Shown: in pieces, positions 44,646-53,806 of the stretch
Layout of the letters: the number at the start of each line of letters is the position of its first letter
How positions within the stretch are numbered: the stretch's first letter is position 1
DNA from: Marinomonas vulgaris
GTDB lineage: Bacteria; Pseudomonadota; Gammaproteobacteria; Pseudomonadales; Marinomonadaceae
Length of the DNA: 64,000 bases
Assembly (NCBI RefSeq): GCF_018145875.1
Contig: NZ_JAGSSV010000004.1
Coordinates: 124,001-188,000 of the forward strand
Direction of reading: 5' to 3'
The notes under the pieces: generated by a model
The model's database searches: none
What the model was told of the DNA's origin: nothing
What the model saw: only the letters and a program-made list of their open reading frames with translations
Position numbers and translations under genes: made by a program

Positions 44646-44897
44646 AAATCGAGTGTTTTACCCAACCAGAGCACTTTTTTTAAGGGAATCTGACATTATC
44701 CCTTTAAAAACCATTGAACGTACCAATCTTGTAAAAGTATGCGGTAGTTATTGCGCTTATGGAAAGTTATCATATTGCCACCAACTATTGTTTGGGTTCG
44801 TGTTGTGGCAGTGTCGCGCTTATTATTGAGATTAAGGTTTGCTTGTATCAAACGCTCGTTCCCTTATAACTTATTATTTATTACTTAGGAGAATACA

Positions 44898-45380
44898 ATG
44901 CAAATTACTGAAAACGCCGTTGTGAGCATGCACTACACATTGACCGATGAAGCTGGTCAGGAATTGGATTCCTCTGTTGGTCAAGAGCCATTAGTGTTTC
45001 TAAGCGGTGCGCAAAACATCATCGACGGTTTGGATAAAGCCCTTCAAGGCAAAACAGCGGGCGAAAAGCTAGCTGTGTCTGTGGCTCCAGAAGAAGGCTA
45101 TGGTGAAGTGCATCAAGAATTGATCCAAAAAGTACCGACTGAAAACTTCCAAGGCGTGGATGAAATTCAAGTGGGTATGCAGTTTATGGCGCAAACGCCA
45201 GGCGGTCAGCAGCCAGTTACCGTGATTGCGGTAGAAGATGATGGCGTCATGCTAGACGGCAATCACCCGTTGGCAGGTAAAACGCTGAAATTTGACGTTG
45301 AAATCATTGATGTGCGTGAAGCCCTAGCCGAAGAGCTAGAGCATGGCCATGTACATGGTGAAGGCGGTCATCAGCACTAA
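44898..45380 (+). CDS. slyD: SlyD-type FKBP peptidyl-prolyl cis-trans isomerase
   Basis: A 160-residue cytoplasmic isomerase/chaperone. FKBP domain at residues 1-70 and 130-150 (YTLTDEAGQELDSS, GLDKALQGKTAGEKL), with the inserted-flap domain at about 70-130 (PEEGYGEV, VGMQFMAQT). A short histidine-rich tail (HGHVHGEGGHQH) suits nickel binding as in hydrogenase maturation and stress roles. The tail is much shorter than that of E. coli SlyD. A clear terminator follows. Confidence 0.93.
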   Translation: MQITENAVVSMHYTLTDEAGQELDSSVGQEPLVFLSGAQNIIDGLDKALQGKTAGEKLAVSVAPEEGYGEVHQELIQKVPTENFQGVDEIQVGMQFMAQTPGGQQPVTVIAVEDDGVMLDGNHPLAGKTLKFDVEIIDVREALAEELEHGHVHGEGGHQH

Positions 45381-45408
45381 GTTTTTTACTTTTCAAAAAA
45401 GTAATGAG

Positions 45409-45442
45409 AAACAGCGTCTGGCAACAGGCGCTGTTTTTTTTC
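45409..45442 (+). terminator. Terminator after slyD
   Basis: AACAGCGTCTG-GCAA-CAGGCGCTGTT (one T-G pair), then eight T. It lies about 30 bases past the slyD stop. Confidence 0.9.
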
Positions 45443-45464
45443 GTTTTGCTAATGGGGTTGAGGT

Positions 45465-45941
45465 TTATAACGGGGGGTCTTGAACCGGTAGGCTTTTTAT
45501 CATGGTGTAGTGTTCTATGCCGTCTTCCATGTAGGGTTCGGAAGCTGTGATAAACCCATGAGATTGATAAAACCCTTCAAGATGCGACTGCGCACCAATT
45601 TTAATCGGCCACGAAGGCCAGCGCTTTTCGATGTCTGCAGTGGCGTGGTGCATTAAAATATGCCCCAGCTTGGCTTTACGGTGGGACGGGGCGACCACTA
45701 CCCGACCTATACTGGTGTGGTCAGTATAGGAGTCACCTTGTGCTAACAATCTAGCGTAGGCGACTATGTTTTGTCCTTCTAATGCATAAAGATGCTGGGT
45801 ATTGGACAACTTATCTAGGTCGTCTAAATCGGAAAAAACACAGTTTTGCTCCACCACAAAAACATCACAACGTAACTTTATGATGTCGTACAGGGTCTCG
45901 ACCGAGAGTTGCTTAAAAGGTTGGCAGTGCCAAGTTATCAT
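45465..45941 (-). CDS. elaA: ElaA-type GNAT acetyltransferase
   Basis: A 158-residue GNAT protein very like E. coli ElaA: KLRCDVFVVEQNCVFSDLDDLD near residue 22, then VAYARLLAQGD, IGRVVVAPSHRKAKLGHILM (acetyl-CoA loop RKAKLG) and IGAQSHLEGFYQSHGF. The substrate of ElaA is not known. It sits alone on the minus strand, convergent with slyD, 70 bases past the anti-sigma gene. Confidence 0.9.
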   Translation of the reverse strand: MITWHCQPFKQLSVETLYDIIKLRCDVFVVEQNCVFSDLDDLDKLSNTQHLYALEGQNIVAYARLLAQGDSYTDHTSIGRVVVAPSHRKAKLGHILMHHATADIEKRWPSWPIKIGAQSHLEGFYQSHGFITASEPYMEDGIEHYTMIKSLPVQDPPL

Positions 45942-46014
45942 GAAGGATTACCTATTCTATTCTTTAAAGCCATATGCTTAAGTCACTTATCAAAAAATAC
46001 GTGAAGTCACAGCA

Positions 46015-46758
46015 CTAGAGCATGATGACACCACGACCAATAGACGTAATAGGACCGGTTGGGCGACCTGTTGGTGAGCCAGTTTCTTGTTCTAGTGTTA
46101 ACTCGAATAACTGGTTCTCGGTAAGTGGTGGCAGCTTGTCTAACGCCACTCTGAGTGTTTCGCCTTTTTTCACGAGCCCTAAAGAGACGGGCGCATCCCA
46201 ACCATCGGCCTTTGTCCAAAACTGCAAGGCTTTTCCTTCAGGGATTTCAATGGCTGCGAGGGGAACCAGTTGCATTTGATTGGATTGGCTGGTCTGAATC
46301 ACCCAGCCTGGGGTTTTATCCTCTGGCGCCACCAAGACCGCAATATAAGTAGGCTCACTTAACGTTGGCTCTATGGTTTGTAGCTGCACCGCGAAAAACA
46401 CCGCCAACGCCATGCCTGCTCCGGTTAGTCCTCGCCAGATGGGCAAACTTTGCCAAAATGACGTTTTTTCTTTAGTAGGTTTAGACTTCGCAGGTTGATC
46501 AAGTTCATCTAGGCTGCGCTCTATGCGAGCCGATAAAGGTTGAGGTGCAGACAGTGGTGGTAGTTTATCGGTAATGGAAACAAAATGGTTTTGCCATTGA
46601 TTAACCATTTTTTGCAATGCTGGACTCTCTGTCAGTCTGGCTTCAAACGCTAATCGCTCGGTTTTGTCTAAAGTCCCCAGTACATATTGCCCAGCAAGAT
46701 TACTGTCGGTGTCTGGGGTATCCAAGTTGGTGTCTGATAGGTTGGTGTGTTGGCTCAT
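46015..46758 (-). CDS. Anti-sigma factor, RskA family
   Basis: Membrane-anchored anti-sigma factor of about 247 residues. The cytosolic N terminus (LAGQYVLGTLDKTERLAFEARL) is the RskA helical domain that binds the sigma factor; a single membrane helix is at about 120-140 (LTGAGMALAVFFAVQL). The rest is the RskA C-terminal periplasmic domain, ending with the typical ETGSPTGRPTGPI. It lacks a zinc-binding HxxxCxxC motif. Its start ATG overlaps the sigma gene stop (ATGA). Proteolytic release of the sigma factor is the known mode for the family. Confidence 0.92.
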   Translation of the reverse strand: MSQHTNLSDTNLDTPDTDSNLAGQYVLGTLDKTERLAFEARLTESPALQKMVNQWQNHFVSITDKLPPLSAPQPLSARIERSLDELDQPAKSKPTKEKTSFWQSLPIWRGLTGAGMALAVFFAVQLQTIEPTLSEPTYIAVLVAPEDKTPGWVIQTSQSNQMQLVPLAAIEIPEGKALQFWTKADGWDAPVSLGLVKKGETLRVALDKLPPLTENQLFELTLEQETGSPTGRPTGPITSIGRGVIML

Positions 46759-47324
46759 TGTAAGCACTCCTTCAACGCATTTAAGCTGCGTTTGATCCAC
46801 GACTTGACGGTGCCTAGGGGTTTGTCGAGTAGGGTGGCGATTTCATCTTGCGTATAGCCATCCACATAGGCGTGCAATACACAGAGTTTTCGCTCGGGCT
46901 CAAGGTGATTTAGGCAATTGGTGAGAGAGGTTTGCGCCATTGGATCTTGTGCTAAGGCTTCCACCTCATCGGCGTGATGTTCGTTTTCTTGCAATTGGTT
47001 ATCGCACAGATCGAGCAAAAATTCAGGCTCAAACAAAATTTGTCGGTTGCTGTATTTAAGTGCGTTGAGCGCCAAATTGCGGGTTAGGGTATAAATCCAA
47101 CCGCGGGCTGAGCCCAGGTCGCTATGATAATGTTGAGCGTTTTGCCAAATTTTAATAAAGGCATCGTGCACCACGTCTTCTGCCAGTGGGCGATTTTGTA
47201 GAATCCTCAGCACCACAGTGAGCAATCTCGGCGCTTCTTGTTCATACAACTGCATTAAAGCCCGACGATTCCCGGCGGCGCAATGCTTGAGCGTGGTTTC
47301 GTAGTCAAAGATGGATGGAGACAC
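46755..47324 (-). CDS. ECF-type RNA polymerase sigma factor (SigK-like)
   Basis: A 189-residue extracytoplasmic-function sigma factor. Region 2 spans about 25-95 (LAEDVVHDAFIKIWQNAQHY, RGWIYTLTRNLALNALK), and region 4 about 130-188 (YTQDEIATLLDKPLGTVKSWIKRSL). Cognate anti-sigma immediately follows with 4-base overlap. Such SigK/RskA pairs often respond to redox or oxidative stress. Start is GTG at 47324 with AGGA about 6 bases upstream. The divergent DUF3455 gene is the most likely regulon member. Confidence 0.94.
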   Translation of the reverse strand: MSPSIFDYETTLKHCAAGNRRALMQLYEQEAPRLLTVVLRILQNRPLAEDVVHDAFIKIWQNAQHYHSDLGSARGWIYTLTRNLALNALKYSNRQILFEPEFLLDLCDNQLQENEHHADEVEALAQDPMAQTSLTNCLNHLEPERKLCVLHAYVDGYTQDEIATLLDKPLGTVKSWIKRSLNALKECLQ

Positions 47325-47549
47325 GCTGATCCTACCTAATGAAAAAAACCAGTGTACAAAACTGACTCTTTGAAGTCATTAAACGCGGGGCAAGAAGCGT
47401 GTTTTTTAAAGTATTCATCTTTTTTAAAATCTTTTTTAATTTTTTTTTAAATATTTTGCATCCAAACAATCATCTCGATTGTTGTACTTATAACAAACCG
47501 TCAAACGGACTGTTTTTTCATTAAAACTAGCTAAGTAAAGGAAACGACA

Positions 47550-48101
47550 ATGAGTAATAAAATGATGTTTAAAGGCCTTCAAATCGCAGCGGTATCCGCT
47601 TTAATGGTCACAGCAGCGCAATCACACGCTTGGACTTTTTCTCAAGACAACTTACCAGCTTCCGTACAAGTACCAGCGGGTAACAAGGTAGCTATGTTTA
47701 CATCAGCAGAAGGTAACATTACGTGGGAATGCAAAGCTGATGCGAAAAACATGGATCAAGCAAAATGGGCATTTGCCGGCCCTCGTGCGATCTTGAGTGA
47801 TAACAAGGGTAACCACCTTGTTTCTTACTTTGGCCCACCAGCAACATGGGAATCTCTAGACGGTTCTTCTATTACAGGTAAGCAATTGGCAGTGTCACCT
47901 TCTGAAAAAGGCAGCATCCCAATGCAACTGGTTAAAGCCAACGCATCATCACGCCCTGGTGCGCTAGAAGGCGTTACTTATGTACAGCGTATTAACTTAA
48001 AAGGCGGCGCAGCACCAGAAACAGGCTGCAACATGGATAAGATCGGCCATAAAGTCGTTGTAAACTATTCTGGTGAATACTTATTCTGGAAAGCTAAGTG
48101 A
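47550..48101 (+). CDS. Secreted DUF3455 domain protein
   Basis: A 183-residue exported protein: a signal peptide of about 27 residues (ending near SHA-W), then the DUF3455 domain (VPAGNKVAMFTSAEGNITWEC, GPPATWESLDGS, VTYVQRINLKGGAAPETGC). Two cysteines (in WEC and TGC) could form a disulfide. Function unknown. Its divergent orientation to the ECF sigma gene, with 225 bases of AT-rich DNA between, suggests sigma-dependent expression. A terminator follows. Confidence 0.85.
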   Translation: MSNKMMFKGLQIAAVSALMVTAAQSHAWTFSQDNLPASVQVPAGNKVAMFTSAEGNITWECKADAKNMDQAKWAFAGPRAILSDNKGNHLVSYFGPPATWESLDGSSITGKQLAVSPSEKGSIPMQLVKANASSRPGALEGVTYVQRINLKGGAAPETGCNMDKIGHKVVVNYSGEYLFWKAK

Positions 48102-48178
48102 TTCTTATTTGACAATGGTTTAAATGGCTAACCAAGTTATTAATCAAAACCATTACAAAGTTCAAATCGTTACGAATG

Positions 48179-48216
48179 AAAAGCAGTCTGTCCTAAAATG
48201 GGGCGACTGCTTTTTT
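48179..48216 (+). terminator. Terminator after the DUF3455 gene
   Basis: AAAAGCAGTC pairs with GACTGCTTTT around a 16-base loop, followed by more T. It also lies beyond the end of the convergent XRE-cupin gene. Confidence 0.82.
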
Positions 48217-48246
48217 GTGTTAAGTGTGTCTCTATTTAAAAGAGGG

Positions 48247-48900
48247 TTAACTTTTATTATCGTGCATAATAAAAGACAGCAATTTAATTGGCACTTCTTC
48301 GAGTACTTCTGGCCCATGAGATATTTCTGCATCAAAAGAGAGGGAGTCACCGGCTTCCATTTTATAAAGATGATTACCATGTCGATACAGTAATTTACCT
48401 TCTAGTAAATGAATGAATTCTTGCCCGCGGTGAGAAAAGGTCGGGAAGACTTCGCTGGCGTCGTCCATGGTGATTAAGAAAGGCTCGTAAGTTTGTTTCT
48501 TGCCTTTGTTGTAACTCAATAATTGATACGTGTGGCCCTTTTCTGTACCGCGACGTACGACTTCCATTCCTTGGCCAGACTTGGTTAGCTGAGCGCCGCC
48601 TTCCGGTCGATCATAATCGGCAAACAACTGTGAAATTGATAAACCAATGGCGTCACAGAGTCGGCTTAGTGTGTCCAAACTGGTCGACACCTGAGCGTTT
48701 TCTACTTTACTGATCATGCCTTGGCTGACTTTGGCAATACGCGCCACGTCGGCAATTTTTAGCGCTTGTTCAACCCGTTTACGCCTTACTTGCAGGGCGA
48801 TATATTCCTCAAGCTTTAGTTTTTGCGACGTATTGCGTTCCTGAACAATATCGCCCCTTTCTAGTGCGATAGCATGTGGCGATGGTGCATCAACTTTCAT
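48247..48900 (-). CDS. XRE-family regulator with C-terminal cupin sensor
   Basis: A 217-residue transcription factor. Helix-turn-helix at about residues 33-88 (KIADVARIAKVSQGMISKVEN), and a cupin effector fold at about 140-212 (HRGQEFIHLLEGKLLYRHGNHLYKMEAGDSLSF, given here in part: EFIHLLEGKLLYRHG). This architecture is typical of local regulators beside amine, polyamine and amino-acid catabolic genes. It is divergent from gmaS with 327 bases between, so is the best candidate for controlling the methylamine operon. A 17-base inverted repeat 24 bases upstream of its start may be its operator. Confidence 0.9.
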   Translation of the reverse strand: MKVDAPSPHAIALERGDIVQERNTSQKLKLEEYIALQVRRKRVEQALKIADVARIAKVSQGMISKVENAQVSTSLDTLSRLCDAIGLSISQLFADYDRPEGGAQLTKSGQGMEVVRRGTEKGHTYQLLSYNKGKKQTYEPFLITMDDASEVFPTFSHRGQEFIHLLEGKLLYRHGNHLYKMEAGDSLSFDAEISHGPEVLEEVPIKLLSFIMHDNKS

Positions 48901-48923
48901 TCATTCAGTACCTGATGTTTGGC

Positions 48924-48940
48924 ATCAATAGATTATTGAT
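48924..48940. promoter_or_regulatory. Inverted repeat, candidate operator of the XRE-cupin regulator
   Basis: ATCAATA-GAT-TATTGAT, perfect 7-base arms with a 3-base centre, in the shared regulator/gmaS upstream region. No test of binding is possible from sequence. The rest of this 327-base region is AT-rich; a 71-codon frame at 49002-49217 shows no family features. Confidence 0.5.
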
Positions 48941-49227
48941 CGCAGAATTAAAAATTACACCATAAAAATCATAGACTTACACTGACAGTAAAAATATTTT
49001 CTTGATGATTATAAATATGGCAAAGATATTGCTTTCTTTAAAGGAAATAAAGATTCCTATTAGGAAACTAAAGCGGTTTTTATTCGATGCTTTGTCTAGT
49101 ACGAGTGAGATCAGATTTGATGACAACGAAAGGGCGTTAAATACCTTTTTAAATGCGCTTTCACCAAGAATGTTTGACTCACTAATTAGAACATTCCTTA
49201 AGTTCATAATATGTTAGGAGATTAGAA

Positions 49228-50562
49228 ATGCAATCAGATGCGGTAGAAAACTTTCTAAAAGACAACAATATCAAATACGTATTAGCACAATTTGTTGATA
49301 TTCATGGTGTTGCCAAAACCAAATCCGTTCCTGCTAAGAATATTTACGATGTTGTTGAAAAGGGCGCAGGTTTTGCCGGTTTTGCTGTAAATGGATTGGC
49401 AATGGAACCCCATGGTCCTGATTTTCTTGCCCGCGGTGATATTTCTACCTTAAGTATTGTTCCTTGGCAGCCAGGTTACGCTCGATTGGTGTGTGATGGT
49501 TATGTTAACAATGCGCCACACCCTTATTGCTCTCGCGTTGTTCTAAAAGAGCAATTAAAAAGTTTAGAGGCAAAAGGTTGGACTTTAAACACCGGTCTTG
49601 AGCCAGAATTTTACTTGTTCAAAAAAGGCGAGCGTGGTGAGCTGCTTCCTGTCGATAAAACCGACACCCTAGACAAGCCTTGCTACGACTACAAAGGCCT
49701 ATCTCGTTCACGTGAATTTCTTGAGCGCCTTACCGAGTCCTTATTAGCGGTGGATTTTGATGTTTACCAAATCGACCACGAAGACGCCAACGGTCAATTT
49801 GAAATCAATTATACCTACGGTAATGCATTGGAATCGGCTGATCGCTTTACGTTTGTGCGTATGGCGGCAGGTGAAATTGCCAATGACATGGACATGATTT
49901 GCTCTTTCATGCCAAAACCCGCTCCTGATGCAACAGGCAACGGTATGCACTTCCATTTGTCGATTACCGATGAAAGTGGCAAGAACCTTTTCAACGATGA
50001 CTCTGACAAGCATGGCATGGGCTTATCGAAACTGGCTTACCAGTTTACAGCAGGTATTTTGGCACACGCCAAAGCCATTTGTGCTTTTGCCGCACCGACA
50101 GTGAACTCTTACAAGCGTCTCGTGGTTGGTGGTAATAGCTCAGGTGCCACTTGGGCGCCAGCTTATGTTTGTTACGGCGATAACAACCGATCTGCCTTGG
50201 TTCGCGTGCCTTACGGTCGTTTGGAATTCCGTTTACCCGACTCGGGTTGTAACCCTTACTTGGTGCACGCGGCACTGATTGCAGCCGGTATGGACGGCAT
50301 CAATCGTGAATTGGATCCAGGCGAGCCAATGAACATCAATTTATACGATCTTTCTCTTGAAGACATCATCGCTAAAAACATCGAAATTTTGCCTCAGTCT
50401 CTTGGCGATGCGCTTAACGAGCTAGAAAAAGACGAAATCTTCGTCGAAGCCATGGGCAAAGACATAGTGGCGGAGTTTGTCAAAGTGAAGCGCGCGGAAT
50501 GGAACGAATATTCTCGCCAAGTGTCGAGCTGGGAAGTAGAGCGTTACGCTGAATTCTTTTAA
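49228..50562 (+). CDS. gmaS: Gamma-glutamylmethylamide synthetase (GlnT-type glutamine synthetase family)
   Basis: ATP-dependent ligase joining methylamine to glutamate, the entry step of the N-methylglutamate pathway. The 444 residues are of the glutamine synthetase fold: N-terminal beta-grasp ([20 protein letters not shown]), then ATP/glutamate-site motifs [40 protein letters not shown] and [20 protein letters not shown]. It is clearly distinct from GlnA. GmaS versus GlnT is decided by context: mgsABC follows directly and mgdABCD is 4 kb on. AGGAG precedes the ATG. First gene of its operon, divergent from the XRE-cupin regulator. Confidence 0.9.
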   Translation: MQSDAVENFLKDNNIKYVLAQFVDIHGVAKTKSVPAKNIYDVVEKGAGFAGFAVNGLAMEPHGPDFLARGDISTLSIVPWQPGYARLVCDGYVNNAPHPYCSRVVLKEQLKSLEAKGWTLNTGLEPEFYLFKKGERGELLPVDKTDTLDKPCYDYKGLSRSREFLERLTESLLAVDFDVYQIDHEDANGQFEINYTYGNALESADRFTFVRMAAGEIANDMDMICSFMPKPAPDATGNGMHFHLSITDESGKNLFNDDSDKHGMGLSKLAYQFTAGILAHAKAICAFAAPTVNSYKRLVVGGNSSGATWAPAYVCYGDNNRSALVRVPYGRLEFRLPDSGCNPYLVHAALIAAGMDGINRELDPGEPMNINLYDLSLEDIIAKNIEILPQSLGDALNELEKDEIFVEAMGKDIVAEFVKVKRAEWNEYSRQVSSWEVERYAEFF

Positions 50563-50604
50563 TCAATCAATTTGTGTATGTAAACATTTATAGAGGTTTC
50601 TGCT

Positions 50605-51504
50605 ATGTGTGGAATTGTCGGACTGTATTTAAAAAACGATAAATATCAAAACTCGTTAGGTGAGTTGTTTGAACCTATGTTGATTGCCATGACAGATCGT
50701 GGCCCAGACAGCGCGGGTTTTGCTATTTATGGCGATGAAGTAGCAGAAGGTTGGGTGAAACTGACCGTACGCCATGTTGAAGAAGACTTTGATTGGGCGA
50801 CTTTGGCGGATCAGATGTCGAGCGTATTAAACTGCAAAGTAGACTGGATGCAAAACGCCAACGTGGCCGTGCTTAAAGTTAACAGCGACGAAGCGTCAGC
50901 ACGCGCTTGCCTTCTTGAGCTTTGCCCAGAAGCGCTTGTATTAAGTGCGGGTGCATCGATTGAGATTCTCAAAGAAGTGGGTTTGCCAGAAAATATTGCC
51001 TCTAAATTTAATTTGAGCGGCATGAAAGGGACTCACATCATTGGTCACACTCGCATGGCGACTGAGTCTGCTGTGACCATGGAAGGTAGCCATCCTTTCT
51101 CAACGGGGTCTGATTTGTGCCTCGTTCATAACGGCTCTTTGTCTAACCACAACCGTTTGCGTGACAAACTAAAGCGCGAAGGCATTACTTTTGTGACGGA
51201 AAACGATTCTGAAGTGGCGGCAGGCTATTTGACGTGGCGTTTGAATCAGGGTGAAACCCTAAAAGAAGCCTTGGAACATGCGCTGAAAGACCTTGATGGC
51301 TTTTTCACCTTCACCATAGGCACCAAAGATGGCTTCGCAGTAATGCGTGATCCTATTGCTTGTAAACCCGCTGTCATGGCAGAAACCGAAGACTATGTTG
51401 CGATGGCGTCAGAGTACCAAGCACTGACTACCTTGCCAGGCATTGAAAACGCCAAGGTGTGGGAACCAGAGCCCGCTACTTTTTACATTTGGGAACGCAA
51501 ATAG
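50605..51504 (+). CDS. mgsA: N-methylglutamate synthase subunit A (class II glutamine amidotransferase)
   Basis: A 299-residue Ntn-type glutaminase domain. The mature N-terminal nucleophile is Cys2 in MCGIVGLY; TDRGPDSAGFAIYG, HTRMATESAVTMEGSHPFS and LVHNGSLSNHNRLR are the conserved substrate-binding segments. It is like the PurF/GltB glutaminase domain and the GlxB protein of rhizobia. In N-methylglutamate synthase it works on gamma-glutamylmethylamide rather than glutamine. It is 42 bases after gmaS. Confidence 0.88.
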   Translation: MCGIVGLYLKNDKYQNSLGELFEPMLIAMTDRGPDSAGFAIYGDEVAEGWVKLTVRHVEEDFDWATLADQMSSVLNCKVDWMQNANVAVLKVNSDEASARACLLELCPEALVLSAGASIEILKEVGLPENIASKFNLSGMKGTHIIGHTRMATESAVTMEGSHPFSTGSDLCLVHNGSLSNHNRLRDKLKREGITFVTENDSEVAAGYLTWRLNQGETLKEALEHALKDLDGFFTFTIGTKDGFAVMRDPIACKPAVMAETEDYVAMASEYQALTTLPGIENAKVWEPEPATFYIWERK

Positions 51505-51521
51505 GTTTAGGAGAGAAGAAG

Positions 51522-52205
51522 ATGAAAACGTTTGATTTAGCGGTAAGTACGGTACGAGAATTTAACCAAGCATTGCACGATGAAAAAAACATTGTCACTG
51601 AAAAAGAGTGGGCGGCGACGAACCCAAAAGGCATGCACAACATCGCAGTGGGTTTAGACGCTGACATCGCTGTCGATATCCACGGACACGCTGGGTACTT
51701 TTGTGCGGGTATGAACAAAACAGCTGCGGTGACTATTCATGGTAACGCCGGTCAAGGTGTGGCAGAAAACATGATGTCGGGTGTGGTTCGTGTGAAGGGC
51801 GATGCCTCTCAAGCGGCAGGCGCAACGGCTCATGGTGGCTTATTGGTCATCGAAGGCAACGCCGGTGCCCGTTGTGGTATTTCCATGAAAGGCGTGGACA
51901 TTGTTGTAAAAGGCAGCATTGGTCACATGAGCTGCTTCATGGGGCAGTCTGGTTCATTGGTTGTATGCGGCGATGCCGGCGAAGCGCTGGGTGATTCCTT
52001 GTATGAAGTACACATTTACGTAAAAGGCACAGTGAAATCTCTTGGTGCGGACTGTATCGAAAAAGAAATGCGTGAAGAGCACATCGCAGAATTGACCGGC
52101 TTGTTAGAAAAAGCGGGCTTTGATGAAGACCCTTCTGCGTTTAAACGCTACGGCTCAGCGCGTCAGCTGTACACCTTTAAAGTCGACAACGCGTCCGCTT
52201 ACTAA
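51522..52205 (+). CDS. mgsB: N-methylglutamate synthase subunit B (GltB C-terminal-like beta-helix)
   Basis: A protein of about 227 residues with glycine-rich repeats (AVDIHGHAGYFCAGM, VTIHGNAGQGVAENMMSG, VIEGNAGARCGISMKG, VVCGDAGEALGDS) that form the right-handed beta-helix seen at the C terminus of glutamate synthase GltB. It is the GlxC type. The start is ATG at 51522 with AGGAG eight bases upstream; a longer frame from 51459 runs into mgsA. It probably forms a structural part of the MgsABC complex. Confidence 0.88.
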   Translation: MKTFDLAVSTVREFNQALHDEKNIVTEKEWAATNPKGMHNIAVGLDADIAVDIHGHAGYFCAGMNKTAAVTIHGNAGQGVAENMMSGVVRVKGDASQAAGATAHGGLLVIEGNAGARCGISMKGVDIVVKGSIGHMSCFMGQSGSLVVCGDAGEALGDSLYEVHIYVKGTVKSLGADCIEKEMREEHIAELTGLLEKAGFDEDPSAFKRYGSARQLYTFKVDNASAY

Positions 52206-52224
52206 TTTTTGAGAGGTTTTTATT

Positions 52225-53547
52225 ATGAGCAACGAGAAAAATATTAGCTTGAAAGAGTCCGCTACTTTTGATCGCAGTACCATGGCTGAAATTCGCCGTG
52301 CGGCAGAAACCGGTATCTACGACATTCGTGGTTTTGGCGCGAAGCGTAAACTGCCTCATTTTGATGATTTGTTGTTTCTGGGTGCGAGTATGTCTCGTTA
52401 CCCACTAGAAGGTTACCGCGAAACCTGTAATACCTCTGTGGTATTAGGTGATCGTTTTGCGAAAAAGCCGATCACCATTGAAACGCCAGTGACCATTGCC
52501 GGCATGAGTTTTGGTGCTTTGTCGGCTAATGCGAAAGAAGCCTTGGGTCGTGGTGCTTCCATTGTTGGCACGTCAACAACAACCGGTGACGGTGGTATGA
52601 CACCAGAAGAACGTGGTCAATCAAGCAAGCTTGTTTATCAGTATTTGCCATCTCGCTACGGCATGAACCCAGACGATTTACGTAAAGCCGATGCCATCGA
52701 AGTGGTATTAGGGCAAGGCGCGAAGCCAGGCGGCGGCGGTATGTTGCTTGGGCAAAAAATCACCGATCGTGTGGCGCAAATGCGTAATCTGCCAAAAGGT
52801 ATCGATCAGCGTTCTGCATGTCGCCACCCTGATTGGACGGGTCCTGATGATTTAGCGATTAAAATTCAAGAAATTCGTGAAATCACTGATTGGCAGGTGC
52901 CGATATACATCAAGATTGGTGCGACTCGTACCTATTACGATGTGAAATTGGCGGTAAAAGCGGGCGCGGATGTCATTGTTGTCGACGGTATGCAAGGTGG
53001 CACAGCCGCAACGCAAGACGTGTTCATCGAGCACGTCGGTATTCCGACCATGGCGGCGATTCCACAAGCGGTTCAAGCGCTACAAGAGATGGGCATGCAC
53101 CGTAAAGTGCAGTTGATTGTTTCAGGTGGTATTCGTAACGGGGCTGATGTGGCTAAGTGCATGGCGCTTGGTGCGGATGCGGTTGCCATTGGTACAGCGG
53201 CCTTGGTTGCTTTGGGATGTAACGATCCGAAATGGGACGACGAATATAAAGCCATTGGTTCTGCTGCGGGTTATTACGATGATTACCAAGATGGTAAAGA
53301 CCCTGCTGGTATTTCGACACAAGATCCAGAATTGAGTAAACGTCTTGACCCTGTTGCAGCGGGTCGTCGTTTGGCGAATTACCTACGCGTATTGACGCTA
53401 GAAGCACAAACGTTGGCGCGTGCTTGCGGTAAGAACGATTTGCGTAACCTTGAGCCAGAAGATTTGGTGGCCTTGACCGTCGAGTCAGCGGCCATGGCGC
53501 GTGTTCCTTTGGCGGGCACGACTTGGGTGCCAGGTCAGAAGTACTGA
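52225..53547 (+). CDS. mgsC: N-methylglutamate synthase subunit C (glutamate synthase FMN domain)
   Basis: A 440-residue protein of the glutamate synthase FMN-binding domain type (GlxD). It has PVTIAGMSFGALSANAKEALG, TGDGGMTPEERGQSS, GQGAKPGGGGMLLGQK and IVVDGMQGGTAATQDVF, IVSGGIRNGADVAKCMALGADAVAIGTA, which match the FMN/2-oxoglutarate region (segments quoted in part). Cysteines that would bind the 3Fe-4S cluster of GltB are limited here. It completes the synthase with MgsA and MgsB. A terminator follows directly. Confidence 0.9.
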   Translation: MSNEKNISLKESATFDRSTMAEIRRAAETGIYDIRGFGAKRKLPHFDDLLFLGASMSRYPLEGYRETCNTSVVLGDRFAKKPITIETPVTIAGMSFGALSANAKEALGRGASIVGTSTTTGDGGMTPEERGQSSKLVYQYLPSRYGMNPDDLRKADAIEVVLGQGAKPGGGGMLLGQKITDRVAQMRNLPKGIDQRSACRHPDWTGPDDLAIKIQEIREITDWQVPIYIKIGATRTYYDVKLAVKAGADVIVVDGMQGGTAATQDVFIEHVGIPTMAAIPQAVQALQEMGMHRKVQLIVSGGIRNGADVAKCMALGADAVAIGTAALVALGCNDPKWDDEYKAIGSAAGYYDDYQDGKDPAGISTQDPELSKRLDPVAAGRRLANYLRVLTLEAQTLARACGKNDLRNLEPEDLVALTVESAAMARVPLAGTTWVPGQKY

Positions 53548-53573
53548 TTGATCCGGACTTCTCTGTTTATAAG

Positions 53574-53598
53574 AACCACGCTACGGCGTGGTTTTTTT
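53574..53598 (+). terminator. Terminator after mgsC
   Basis: AACCACGC-TACG-GCGTGGTT followed by five further T. It closes the gmaS-mgsABC unit and implies that amt has its own promoter. Confidence 0.9.
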
Positions 53599-53655
53599 GT
53601 GCACCAATATATTCGACTGTCCTTTTTTGGTGCTAAAAAGATCAAGAAAACATGT

Positions 53656-53680
53656 ATATATGAATTATGTATTCATATAT
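53656..53680. repeat. AT-rich inverted repeat upstream of amt
   Basis: ATATATGAAT-TATGT-ATTCATATAT, perfect 10-base arms. It lies about 125 bases ahead of the amt start in the 208-base non-coding region, and could be an operator. Confidence 0.5.
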
Positions 53681-53806
53681 CAAAATATAAATAATTTTTC
53701 TATTTAAATCAGTATCTTAGATATAAGTGGCCTAAAACCTGTATTAAGCATTGGTAAGAAATTAAATTTCTCACTGGTAAATTTATGGATCGCAACGTGG
53801 AGAATA

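Noticed and set aside
44759..44869. Micro-frame of about 36 codons upstream of slyD
   Set aside because: No ribosome site and no conserved feature; it may be part of the leader.
49002..49217. Open frame of 71 codons in the gmaS leader
   Set aside because: AT-rich, no family features and overlapped by an equally long frame on the other strand; taken as chance.
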